Under the pieces are notes generated by a model, which saw only the letters and a list, made by a program, of their open reading frames with translations, was not told the DNA's origin and made no database searches. A stretch of 64,000 bases of DNA. It comes from CAVXDY01 sp963760715. GTDB lineage: Bacteria > Actinomycetota > Thermoleophilia > Miltoncostaeales > Miltoncostaeaceae. This document shows positions 15,354 through 22,647 of this stretch, one piece after another. A program made the position numbers and the translations under genes. Position 1 is the first letter of the stretch, and the number at the start of each line of letters is the position of its first letter. Location: assembly GCA_963760715.1 (NCBI GenBank), contig CAVXDY010000007.1, positions 682,001 to 746,000 on the forward strand, written 5' to 3'.

Positions 15354-18300
15354 CGCTGCGCCTCGGCGATCGCCTTGCCCTCGATGTTGACGTGGGGGAC
15401 GACCTTCGAGAGCCACGCGGGGAGCCACCACGTCCTCCGGCCCATCATCACCAGCAGCGCCGGCGCCAGCACCAGGACCATCGTCGCCGCCAGGAAGACG
15501 GCCACGGCGAGGCCGACCCCGAACTGCTTCACGATCGGATCGCCGTTCAGCACGAAGCTCCCGAAGACGCCGATCATGATCAGGGCGGCCGCCACGATCA
15601 CCGGGGCGCTGTTGGCGACGCCGCTCGCCACCGCGGAGCGGTCGTCCCCGCCCTCCTCGCGGTGCTGGGCGATCTGCGACAGAAGGAAGACCTGGTAGTC
15701 CATCGAGAGGCCGAACAGTACGGCGAACATCATCAGCGGTACGTAGCTCGCGATCGGCACGGTGTCGCTGTCGGTATCGATGCCGAAGATGCCGATGCCC
15801 CAGCCCCACTGGAACGCGGCCGTCATGACGCCGAAGGCGGCGGCCACGCAGAGCAGGTTCGTGACGGCGGCCTGCAGCGGCACCAGCAGCGAGCGGAAGG
15901 CGATCAGCAGCACCAGGAAGCTCAGCGCCAGGACGACCGCGATCACGAGGAGCAGGCGCGAGGAGATCTCGGCCGCCAGGTCAACGTTGGCCGCGGTCGA
16001 GCCGCCCACGTAGGCCTGGATGTCGGCGCCGGCGACGGCCGTCGGGATCACCGAGGACCGAAGCGTCTTGACCAGGTCCGCCGTCTCCGTGGCCGCCGGC
16101 GCGGTGGTGGCGATGACGTTGTAGACGGCCGCGTTGCCGGCCTTGTTGATCTGGGGCGGCGACACGAGGGCGACGCCCCCGGCGTCCGTCAGGCCGTCCT
16201 GCAGCTTGACCAGGCGGGGGTCGGTCCCGCGCGCGTCCCCGCCGGCCTTGGTCAGCTCCTGCGTGAGCTGCTTCTTCAGGGCCTCGGCCTGCTTCTGCTG
16301 CTCGGCGGCCGTGGCCTGGAGCGCCTTCAGGTCGGCCTCCTGGGCCTGGAGCTCCGCCGCCTGCGCCTGGAGCGACGCCGCCTGCCGCTGCAGCGCGGCG
16401 CCCTCGGCCTCGAGCGTCCGCTTCTGCGCCTCCAGGGCGGCGGCCGACCGGGCCAGGCTCTCGGCGTTCTGGGCGAGCTGCTGCGCCTGGGCCCGCAGGG
16501 TCGGGCTCGCCCGGCGCTGGCCGGCGGCCTGCGTGCGCAGCGCGGCGGCCTGGGCGATCAGGTCGCGCTCCTGGGCGCGCGCCGCGGCGATCTGCGCGCG
16601 CACGGCCTGGGCCTGCTGCTGGAGCGCCGCGATCTGCGCCTGCGCGTCCTGCAGAGCCGCCGGGTCGGCGATGCCGGGCAGGCGCGCCTCGATCTCCGCG
16701 ATGCGGGCCAGGATCTGGGACAGGCGGGTCTCCAGGGCGCGGCCGCGCTGCGCCGCCTGCCGGGCCCGGGCCAGCACCGCCTCGGCTCGCGTGAGGAGGT
16801 CCCCGCGGCGTCCCTCGATCGCCGCGATCTCGCGCTTCAGGCGCGCGGCCTCGGCCTGCACCTGCTTCTGCTGCACGCGCAGCGCCGCGGCCTGGCGCTG
16901 CAGGGCGGCCTCCTGGGCCAGGAGGCCGGCCTGCTGCCGCTCGAGCTCCGCCTGCTGGGCCTTCAGCGCGTTGGCCTGCTTCTCCAGGGCGGCCTGTTGC
17001 GCCTGGCCCTCCTTCTGCTCCTGCTCGAGCTGGGCCTGGAGGGCGTTGGCCTGGTCCTCCTGCGCCTGCACGGCGGGGTCGGTCGTCGCGGGCGTGTCGA
17101 GGTTGACCGCGATCAGGAGCGGGCCGTTGTAGCCGACGCCGAAGCCCACGGTCATGAGGTCGTAGGCCTGCCGCTCGGTGGTGTCCTTGGGCGTGGCGCC
17201 GATGTCCTCCTGGCCCAGCGTCAGCGAGAAGACCGGGATCGCGAGGATGCCGAGCGCGATGACCGACGCCGCGACCGCGATCAGCGGGCGGTGGGTGACC
17301 GCGCGGCCCCACCTGTCCCAGAGCCCCGTGCCGGGCTCCTTCTTCCTGGGCCGCAGGAACGCGGGCAGGCGGACCGACTCGATGTGGCGCCCCACCAGCC
17401 CCAGGAGCGCGGGCAGCAGGGTGATGGCCGCGAGCACCGCCGTCAGGACCGCGACGGCCGAGGCGTAGCCCAGCGAGGTGACCAGCGGGATCCCCGCCAC
17501 CGCCAGCGCCACGAGGGCGATCACGACCGTTCCACCGGCGAAGACCACCGCGCCGCCCGACGTGGCGACCGTCGTCGCGATCGACTCGCGCATCTCCATG
17601 CCGGCCGCGATCTGGCGGCGATGGCGGCTGACCAGGAAGAGCGAATAGTCGATCCCGACGCCCAGGCCGATCATGGTCGCGAGGGTGGGCGCGATGTCGG
17701 GGACGCCCACGAGGTGGCCCATCAGGCCGATCGCCGACAGGCCCACGACCAGCCCGATCACGGCCGTGATGATGGGCATGCCCATCGCGACGATCGTCCC
17801 GAACGCGAAGGTCAGGATGATCATCGCGGCGATGATGCCCACGAGCTCGCTGCTCTCGGTCGCCGGCTTCGACAGCTTCGAGCCGACGGACCCGCCCGCC
17901 GCCACCTCCATCCCGGTCCCCTTCGCGGCGTGCTTCGCCGTGTCGAGGACGCTCCTCGCCTCGCGCTCCGTGAGATCGGCGGAACCCGTGCGAAGCAGCA
18001 CCGGGATGAACGCGGTCGCCTTGTCCTTCGAGAGCCCCGACGCGCCCTGCTGGCTGAAGGGGCTCGGCGCGCTCACCACGTCGGGCAGCTTCGCGAGGTC
18101 CTTGGCCGCCTGGCTGATGGCCGCCTTCTGAGCGCCGCCGTCGAGCGTGCCCGACCCGACGTGGAACACGATCGGACTCTTGCCGTTCTGCTGCGGCGGA
18201 AAGCGGAGGGCCAGGACGTCGGTGGCCCGCTGGCTGTCGGTGCCCGGCAGGCTCTGGTCGTTGGTCGTGAGCGCGCCCACGTGACCCACCACCGCCACCA

Positions 18301-18388
18301 CGGCGATCGTCACCACGACCCACGCCAGCAGAACCGGCAGCGGATGCCGGGCGATCGCGTGACCGACCCGATAGAGGAGTTTCGCCAA
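15350..18388 (-). CDS. MMPL/RND-family exporter with long coiled-coil insertion
   Basis: About 1012-aa inner-membrane exporter of the MMPL branch of RND transporters, proton-driven and usually moving lipids or hydrophobic molecules outward. Two repeats each give one TM, a large outer loop and five or more TMs; the first bundle carries MIGLGVGIDYSLFLVSRHRR and the second FGLSMDYQVFLLSQIA, the conserved motif with the proton-relay Asp-Tyr pair. Residues about 435-710 in the second loop are an almost uninterrupted Ala/Gln/Leu/Glu heptad array (for example LQAQLEQEQ). TTG at 18388 (LAKLLYRVGHAIARHP) is taken as start because extensions upstream are low-complexity and run into the tRNA gene. Confidence 0.88.
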   Translation of the reverse strand: MAKLLYRVGHAIARHPLPVLLAWVVVTIAVVAVVGHVGALTTNDQSLPGTDSQRATDVLALRFPPQQNGKSPIVFHVGSGTLDGGAQKAAISQAAKDLAKLPDVVSAPSPFSQQGASGLSKDKATAFIPVLLRTGSADLTEREARSVLDTAKHAAKGTGMEVAAGGSVGSKLSKPATESSELVGIIAAMIILTFAFGTIVAMGMPIITAVIGLVVGLSAIGLMGHLVGVPDIAPTLATMIGLGVGIDYSLFLVSRHRRQIAAGMEMRESIATTVATSGGAVVFAGGTVVIALVALAVAGIPLVTSLGYASAVAVLTAVLAAITLLPALLGLVGRHIESVRLPAFLRPRKKEPGTGLWDRWGRAVTHRPLIAVAASVIALGILAIPVFSLTLGQEDIGATPKDTTERQAYDLMTVGFGVGYNGPLLIAVNLDTPATTDPAVQAQEDQANALQAQLEQEQKEGQAQQAALEKQANALKAQQAELERQQAGLLAQEAALQRQAAALRVQQKQVQAEAARLKREIAAIEGRRGDLLTRAEAVLARARQAAQRGRALETRLSQILARIAEIEARLPGIADPAALQDAQAQIAALQQQAQAVRAQIAAARAQERDLIAQAAALRTQAAGQRRASPTLRAQAQQLAQNAESLARSAAALEAQKRTLEAEGAALQRQAASLQAQAAELQAQEADLKALQATAAEQQKQAEALKKQLTQELTKAGGDARGTDPRLVKLQDGLTDAGGVALVSPPQINKAGNAAVYNVIATTAPAATETADLVKTLRSSVIPTAVAGADIQAYVGGSTAANVDLAAEISSRLLLVIAVVLALSFLVLLIAFRSLLVPLQAAVTNLLCVAAAFGVMTAAFQWGWGIGIFGIDTDSDTVPIASYVPLMMFAVLFGLSMDYQVFLLSQIAQHREEGGDDRSAVASGVANSAPVIVAAALIMIGVFGSFVLNGDPIVKQFGVGLAVAVFLAATMVLVLAPALLVMMGRRTWWLPAWLSKVVPHVNIEGKAIAEAQR

Positions 18389-18572
18389 TGCCGACCTGTG
18401 CCGCGCTCGTCCGACCGGAACCGCCGGTCCCTTCCGCCCCGCGGCGACCCGCGTCGCGGCGCACGCGACCGTACCCCAACGCCGCATCCGGTGGGAAGCG
18501 GGATCCGCGCCCCCGGCCCGGCGAACCGCGACGGAGCCGTCAACCGTCGCCGAGCCTCGGCAGACTGTCAAC

Positions 18573-18646
18573 GGGCGCGTAGCTCAGTTGGTCAGAGCAG
18601 GGGACTCATAATCCCTTAGACGCAGGTTCGAGTCCTGCCGCGCCCA
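18573..18646 (+). tRNA. tRNA-Met (anticodon CAT)
   Basis: 74-nt cloverleaf. The acceptor stem GGGCGCG (18573-18579) pairs with CGCGCCC (18639-18645), discriminator A18646. The anticodon stem GGGGA/TCCCT closes a loop with CAT at 18607-18609, and the T arm is GCAGG-TTCGAGT-CCTGC. Since CAT can also belong to initiator or Ile-lysidine tRNAs, the amino acid is assigned from anticodon only; the fully paired acceptor end argues against an initiator. CCA is not encoded. Its 3' 44 bases are duplicated at 20020-20063, showing that it served as an integration site. Confidence 0.93.
18603..18646 (+). repeat. attL-like direct repeat, 3' end of tRNA-Met
   Basis: The 44 bases from the anticodon loop to the discriminator base (beginning GACTCATAATCCC and ending CGCGCCCA) recur identically at 20020-20063. 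Sequence diverges at once on both sides, so the identity stops exactly at the end of the tRNA, as in attachment-site duplications. Confidence 0.85.
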
Positions 18647-18708
18647 CTTCCCAGACCCGCTCAGCCGTCGCAGTGCCCCGCCATTCGGAGGCACCGAGGT
18701 CGCATCCG

Positions 18709-18969
18709 TCAGGGCCTCGGCATGCCCCGCATCGGGGCGGTCATCGGCAGCTGCTGACCCGGTGGCCGGGCGCCCGGTGGGGCCGGTATCCGCGTCATGC
18801 CGCCCGGCCCGCTCTTGTCGAGGGTGAGGGGAGTCGTGAGCGGCGCCGAGAAGATGCGCGGGGCTTCCTCGCCGCACTCCGGGCACGGGGAACCCGACGG
18901 GGCAGTCCCGAGCGGCAGGGTCAACTCGAACACGCCGTCGCGCTCGCATCGGTAGTCGTAGCTCGCCAT
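18709..18969 (-). CDS. FmdB-family zinc-ribbon protein, one Cys missing
   Basis: 86 aa, ATG 18969. The N-terminus MASYDYRCERDGVFELTLPL and the CPECG knuckle (Cys31/Cys34) are those of the FmdB-type zinc ribbon (Pfam putative regulatory protein), in which the usual first knuckle is CxxCG. Here it reads CERDG, so the second of four cysteines is replaced by Asp and the zinc site has only three cysteines. A Gly/Pro-rich tail with PMTAPMRGMPRP follows. It lies just inside the integrated segment 3' of tRNA-Met. FmdB-type proteins have no settled biochemical role. Confidence 0.75.
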   Translation of the reverse strand: MASYDYRCERDGVFELTLPLGTAPSGSPCPECGEEAPRIFSAPLTTPLTLDKSGPGGMTRIPAPPGARPPGQQLPMTAPMRGMPRP

Positions 18970-19009
18970 GATGCACACCCTACCTTCCCCTCGCGCCGCC
19001 CGCCGATGA

Positions 19010-19246
19010 CCTTCCACCGTTACGGCGGTCGTTCGAGAGTGGTTCCAGCAGGCCCTCGTCGAGACGGTTCTTGGCGCCCAGGCCCTTCAGGGTGAGCGCC
19101 GGTGGTCCCCGAAGGACATGGAAACGATCCTGAGCCCCGAGGCACTCACGGGGGCCGTCATGCAGCGCTACCACGTCGCGAACGCCGTGAAGCGGACGCT
19201 CGGCTCCAAACTGGGAACGCTGCGCGAACGTATGGGGGTCTCGTAG
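19010..19246 (+). pseudogene. C-terminal remnant of an unknown protein, no start codon
   Basis: An open frame of 78 codons runs from a stop at 19007 to TAG at 19244-19246 and reads like real protein: TVTAVVREWFQQALVETVLG, then RRWSPKDMETILSPEALTG, AVMQRYHVANAVKRTLGSK and LGTLRERMGVS. The composition is less Arg/Pro/Gly-biased than shadow frames in this genome, and the helical pattern is convincing. There is no ATG, GTG or TTG in the first 60 codons, so the 5' part has been lost, probably by deletion when the integrated segment decayed. I cannot name the parent family. Confidence 0.55.
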
Positions 19247-19284
19247 GAACGCCCATCGCTCGCCGAGGGACGATCAGGTCCGGG

Positions 19285-19316
19285 GCCGACGACATCCCGT
19301 CGGAGATGTCGTCGGC
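19285..19316. promoter_or_regulatory. Perfect 12-bp inverted repeat upstream of toxin-antitoxin pair
   Basis: GCCGACGACATC (19285-19296) and GATGTCGTCGGC (19305-19316) are exact inverted copies separated by 8 bases. It lies 57 bases before the antitoxin ATG and after the stop of the upstream remnant. No T-tract follows, which argues against an intrinsic terminator; autoregulatory operators of type II toxin-antitoxin loci commonly look like this. A structural RNA hairpin is the alternative. Confidence 0.55.
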
Positions 19317-19372
19317 TGCTTCGACCGCAGCCTCTGCAACTTCGACCGCCACGAAGGGCGTAAAGTGCCGGC

Positions 19373-19609
19373 ATGACCGCACGCGAGCGCCTACACCAGA
19401 TCGTCGAGGAGCTTCCCGAGCCCGATGCGGAGCAGATCCTTCGGGCCGTCGAGCAGTGGCGCGACGACCCGGTTTCGCGGGCGCTCGCCGCTGCGCCCTT
19501 CGACGATGAGCCCGAGACGGATGACGAGCGGGCTGCCGTCGAGGAAGCTCGCGACGAGGTCAGGCGAGGGGGCGTGGTGAGCGCCGCGGAGGTCTGGGAC
19601 GAGCGCTGA
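19373..19609 (+). CDS. Type II antitoxin (RelB/Phd-like, 78 aa)
   Basis: Small acidic protein directly upstream of a RelE-like frame. The N-terminal helix MTARERLHQIVEELPEPDAE and the following EQILRAVEQW are probably the dimerisation/DNA-binding part; the acidic central stretch DDEPETDDERAAVEEARDEV and C-terminal GGVVSAAEVWDER are the pattern seen in many actinobacterial antitoxins paired with RelE/ParE toxins, where the tail wraps the toxin. The palindrome at 19285-19316 could be its operator. It lies inside the att-flanked segment and may have stabilised it. The family name is by pattern and context. Confidence 0.75.
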   Translation: MTARERLHQIVEELPEPDAEQILRAVEQWRDDPVSRALAAAPFDDEPETDDERAAVEEARDEVRRGGVVSAAEVWDER

Positions 19610-19613
19610 GCGC

Positions 19614-19871
19614 GGCGATGACCTCGTCTTCGCCCGACCGGCCCAGCGGGACATCGGCCGACTTGATCCCGTCATCCGGCGCCGCGTGCGTGAGGCGCTT
19701 GAGTTGTTCGCCACGGCCGGCCACGGTGACGTGACGCGTCTTCGCGGCATCGACCCGCCCGAGTACCGCCTGCGCGTCGGCGATTGGCGGGTTCGCTTCG
19801 TGCGGGACCCGGTCGCGCGCAGGATTACCGTCCTCCGGGTCCTTCCCCGAGGCCGGGCCTACGATCGCTGA
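19614..19871 (+). pseudogene. RelE/ParE-family toxin frame without in-frame start codon
   Basis: The frame ending at 19871 encodes a full RelE-like core: DDLVFARPAQRDIGRLDPVI, RRRVREALELFATAGHGDV, RLRGIDPPEYRLRVGDWRV and RFVRDPVARRITVLRVLPRG. The motif LRVGDWRVRF and the final RGRAYDR are typical. But the frame is open only from 19581 and has no ATG, GTG or TTG before GTG 19686, which would remove the first helix. An ATG at 19618 sits exactly where a start is expected but in the wrong frame; one inserted base would restore MTLVFARPAQRDI. The toxin is therefore probably inactivated, or the sequence has a one-base error. Confidence 0.65.
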
Positions 19872-20019
19872 GGTGGGCGGCGGCGGGCGCGGGGTGGGAG
19901 CAGGGTGGGAACAAGACCTGCCGAGATGACCCGAGACCGATCGCTTGCTGTTGGACTGGAAAGCCGCGAAAAGCAGGAAGAACCGAGACAGCCCGAGACC
20001 CACCGAGGCGCCGGACCGC

Positions 20020-20063
20020 GACTCATAATCCCTTAGACGCAGGTTCGAGTCCTGCCGCGCCCA
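20020..20063 (+). repeat. attR-like direct repeat, partial tRNA-Met copy
   Basis: An exact 44-base copy of the 3' part of the tRNA-Met gene, same orientation, lacking the 5' acceptor strand and D arm, so it cannot make a functional tRNA. It marks the right boundary of the integrated segment; the sequence after it (TCAGGAGAACTCCC) should be the original chromosome. Confidence 0.85.
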
Positions 20064-20124
20064 TCAGGAGAACTCCCGTTTCAAGCCTCTGGCCGCGACC
20101 GAGTGGGAGCGGCCGGGGGCCTCG

Positions 20125-20967
20125 TCACCCGGTCCGCGCGTCTGGCACGACGCCGCTCACCGCGAGGAGGGCGGGCTGGACGACCAGCGCCGAGCCGTCC
20201 CCGCTGATGGCGGCGAACTCCGCCACGAGCTCGGCCACCTCCTCGTCCGTCCCGATTCCGGCGGCCGCCGCCCCGGGGGCGGCCTCGAGGAAGGTGCACT
20301 CCCAGAGGCGCTTTCGCTCCCCGGTCGCGAATGCCGGCTGGTGCACGGACACGCTCAGCTCGGTGAGGCCGAGGTCACAGAACATGCCGAACAGCCGCCG
20401 CCCGACGTCGTAGTCCACCCCGAGTGCCGCGCCCAGCTCGACGCTGAGCTCGGCGAAGCGCCTGTAGGCGCGGCTCGGCGGGTCGCTGAACATGCTGGTC
20501 ATCACCATGTCCTGGGCCACCAGTGTGCCTCCGGGCCGGAGGAGGGCGGCCATCTGCGCCAGGGCGTCCGCCGGGCGCTGGAGGTGGCAGAGGAGGAACC
20601 GGCAGAACACCAGGTCGAATTCCCCGGACGGCAGCCCCGGCTCGTACGCGCTCCCCTCGACGAAGGAGACGTTGCCGAGGCCGCGCCGGGCGGCCCGTTC
20701 CCGGCCGTGGAGGAGCTGGTCGGCGCTCACGTCCATCGCGATCACGCCGCCGTGCGGCCCGACGCGCTCGCCGAGCCAGCACGACATGTCGCCCACCCCG
20801 CAGCCGACATCGGCAACCCGCCACCCGGCTCCCAGCCCCGCCGCCGTGCACGCCGCTCGCGACGAGGCGCCGTAGACCTCGTCGAGCAGGTGGAGGCGCG
20901 CGGCCCCCTCGTCCCCCGTCGCCAGCACGTAGTCGTCGCCGACCGAAACCCGCTCGCTGCTCGTCAT
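20125..20967 (-). CDS. SAM-dependent methyltransferase (class I)
   Basis: 280 aa. Motif I VADVGCGVGD binds S-adenosylmethionine; VIAMDVSADQL is the post-I acidic residue, GSAYEPGLPSGEFDLVFCRF motif II/III and LLRPGGTLVAQD motif post-II. The N-terminal residues SVGDDYVLATGDEGAARLHL resemble the small-molecule methyltransferases of the UbiE/Methyltransf_25 type. No specific substrate can be given. ATG 20967. It starts the region immediately right of the tRNA att copy, reads toward it, and is divergent from the Fic gene. Confidence 0.88.
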   Translation of the reverse strand: MTSSERVSVGDDYVLATGDEGAARLHLLDEVYGASSRAACTAAGLGAGWRVADVGCGVGDMSCWLGERVGPHGGVIAMDVSADQLLHGRERAARRGLGNVSFVEGSAYEPGLPSGEFDLVFCRFLLCHLQRPADALAQMAALLRPGGTLVAQDMVMTSMFSDPPSRAYRRFAELSVELGAALGVDYDVGRRLFGMFCDLGLTELSVSVHQPAFATGERKRLWECTFLEAAPGAAAAGIGTDEEVAELVAEFAAISGDGSALVVQPALLAVSGVVPDARTG

Positions 20968-21187
20968 CGTCGCCCCCTTCGGCGCTCCGGGCCGCGCGAG
21001 GGTACAGGCCGCCGCCCTCCTCCCGCGGCCCGGCCCGGGCGGAGGCGCCTGATGGTCGCCCCGAGTCCGGCTCCGGCACCGCTGCCAGCAGAGGTTGGCG
21101 CCGCAGTGGCACGAGGCGTCGTGCTCCTCCAGCCCATCGGACAGGCCCCGGCCAACGAGCCTTTTGATCGTTTACGACGAGGACCGC

Positions 21188-22045
21188 ATGGCCCTGTCGT
21201 GCTACGCCCGCGCAATGGATCACGTCGGCGTCATGGCAAACGACCCCGGTTTCAAATGGGCCGATCGCGTCATCCTCGACCTGCACTTCGACGCCTGCTA
21301 CTTCCAGAGGGAAGGGGAGCCGGGCCGGTACCGCCAGCGCGGTATCGAGGTGACCAGCCCGGGCGGTGGACCGCCGGCGTACGTCGGACCGCCCGCTGAA
21401 GACGTGCCGGTCCTCATGGGAGAGGTCGTCGATTGGCTCGATCACCGCGACCTGGACGCTCATGTCGCCGTGCGCGCCGCCATGGCGCACCTCCACGTCG
21501 TTTCGGTCCATCCCTTTCGCGACGGGAACGGTCGGATCTCGCGCATCGTGCAGTCGCTCGTCCTCGCTCGTGAGGGTCCGTTGGCGCCCGAGTTCATCTC
21601 GATCGAGGAGTACCTGGGCCGGAACGCCGAGGCGTACTACGCGATCCTTCAAGAGACGCAAGGGGGCACCTACCGGCCCGAGCGTGACGCCGGCCCTTGG
21701 GTGCTCTTCTGCATCGAAGCCCACCTCGATCAGGCTCGCCGCCGCCTCGAGCAGATCTCCGAGGCGGGACGGCGCTGGTCCTTCCTCGAAAGGGCGGTCG
21801 CGCGGCGCAGCTGGCCGGATCGGCTCGTCGTCGCCCTCGAGCAGAGCCTCTTCCAGGGCGTTGACCGAGGCTCCTATGCGTCGGAGGCTGACGTGTCGGC
21901 ACCAACGGCGAGCAACGACCTCAGGCGTCTCCTAGATACAGGGTTGATCGTGCAGCAGGGAAAGGGTCGCACTACCCGATACGTCGCCAGCGAGGCATTG
22001 CGCCGCGAGGTGCGCGATCACCTCGACGGAGATCCCCAGGACTGA
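21188..22045 (+). CDS. Fic-domain AMP/nucleotidyl transferase, N-terminus degraded
   Basis: The catalytic motif HPFRDGNGRISR (His108 counted from ATG 21188) is complete, so the core could transfer a nucleotide or phosphate moiety to protein hydroxyls. The C-terminal part is a winged helix (VSAPTASNDLRRLLDTGLIV, then GKGRTTRYVAS). Relatives with this architecture normally have about 70-100 more N-terminal residues, including an inhibitory S-S-x-I-E-G type helix. Here the upstream sequence has fragments of such a helix in different frames (HEASCSSS in frame, PIGQAPANE in the next), so the N-terminus looks damaged. A TTG at 21095 is an alternative start. No antitoxin partner is visible. Confidence 0.75.
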   Translation: MALSCYARAMDHVGVMANDPGFKWADRVILDLHFDACYFQREGEPGRYRQRGIEVTSPGGGPPAYVGPPAEDVPVLMGEVVDWLDHRDLDAHVAVRAAMAHLHVVSVHPFRDGNGRISRIVQSLVLAREGPLAPEFISIEEYLGRNAEAYYAILQETQGGTYRPERDAGPWVLFCIEAHLDQARRRLEQISEAGRRWSFLERAVARRSWPDRLVVALEQSLFQGVDRGSYASEADVSAPTASNDLRRLLDTGLIVQQGKGRTTRYVASEALRREVRDHLDGDPQD

Positions 22046-22244
22046 AGCCAGGCGGTCCGGGAGGGGCACCGCACCCTCCGTGCCGGGCATCTACCGCCGC
22101 GGCAACCTCGAAGGTGGATCCATCGCGGCGGTCTCCGGTAGGCCGCCCGGCAGGCACCCGGGCTCGGCTTCAGCCCAAGGCGTTGCGGACCCGTCTCCAG
22201 ATCCTTCGGAGAGCCCGCCTAGTCCTCCCGCCGCAACGCGGAGC

Positions 22245-22287
22245 TTGCGCCGCCACTAGTCAGTGCTACTATCTACCAGTAGTCAGT
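22245..22287 (+). promoter_or_regulatory. Promoter with PadR-type operator
   Basis: TTGCGC (22245-22250) and TACTAT (22267-22272) are spaced 16 bases as -35 and -10. The -10 sits in an inverted repeat, CTACT (22266-22270) and AGTAG (22278-22282), and the octamer TAGTCAGT is repeated directly at 22257-22264 and 22280-22287. The region is markedly AT-richer than its surroundings. The PadR gene begins at 22316, so autorepression at this site is likely. Confidence 0.55.
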
Positions 22288-22315
22288 CACGCTGAGTAGA
22301 CCGGGGAGGTGTTCC

Positions 22316-22645
22316 GTGGGCAAGCAGATGACGGAGATGCTCAAGGGCACGCTCGAGGGCATCGTCCTCGCGGTCCTGTCCGGCCGCTCCGCGTACGGCT
22401 ACGAGATCACGGCGTGGCTGCGGGATCAGGGCTTCTCCGACATCGCCGAGGGCACCGTCTACGCGCTGCTCATCAGGATCGAGCAGCGCGGACTCGTCGA
22501 CGTGGAGAAGGTCCCGTCCGAGAAGGGGCCGCCGCGCAAGGTCTATTCCCTCAACGCCCAGGGAAAGGCCTACCTCGAAGAGTTCTGGAGGACCTGGAGC
22601 TTCCTCACAGGACGGCTCGAACAGCTCCGCGAAGGAGGCAGATAA
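22316..22645 (+). CDS. PadR-family transcriptional regulator
   Basis: 109 aa, GTG start with GGGGAGG upstream. It is a minimal PadR winged helix: MLKGTLEGIVLAVLSGRSAY, GYEITAWLRDQGF, then SDIAEGTVYALLIRIEQRGL as the recognition helix and the wing EKGPPRKVYSLNAQGKAYLE, ending in the dimerisation helix. PadR proteins repress adjacent efflux genes and are released by a ligand. Here three genes follow on the same strand with almost no spacing (DUF1048, ABC ATPase, ABC permease), the classic arrangement, and an inverted repeat overlaps its own promoter. Confidence 0.93.
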   Translation: MGKQMTEMLKGTLEGIVLAVLSGRSAYGYEITAWLRDQGFSDIAEGTVYALLIRIEQRGLVDVEKVPSEKGPPRKVYSLNAQGKAYLEEFWRTWSFLTGRLEQLREGGR

Positions 22646-22647
22646 CC

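Larger units (their letters stand above)
18603..20063. mobile_element. Small integrated segment at tRNA-Met, att-flanked, no integrase
   Basis: The segment from the tRNA 3' half to a second copy of the same 44 bases is about 1.46 kb. This is the footprint of site-specific integration into a tRNA 3' end, which restores the tRNA. Inside are an FmdB-type zinc-ribbon gene, a gene remnant lacking a start, a 12-bp palindrome and a toxin-antitoxin pair. No tyrosine integrase, excisionase or replication gene is present, so it is either the shrunken remnant of a larger element or one mobilised in trans. The stretch 19872-20019 next to the right copy holds no gene I can support. Confidence 0.7.

Noticed and set aside
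15392..18619. Long open frame on the plus strand opposite the MMPL gene, rich in Arg, Gln and His
   Set aside because: It is antisense to a clear MMPL protein; its length reflects GC-rich third positions and the coiled-coil repeats, and it has no family motif or start context.
20020..20063. Second tRNA-Met gene
   Set aside because: Only the anticodon loop to the 3' end is present; there is no 5' acceptor strand or D arm.
22046..22244. Possible small gene between Fic and PadR
   Set aside because: Open frames are short, Arg/Pro-rich and without a ribosome binding site; only the promoter-like elements after 22245 are supportable.
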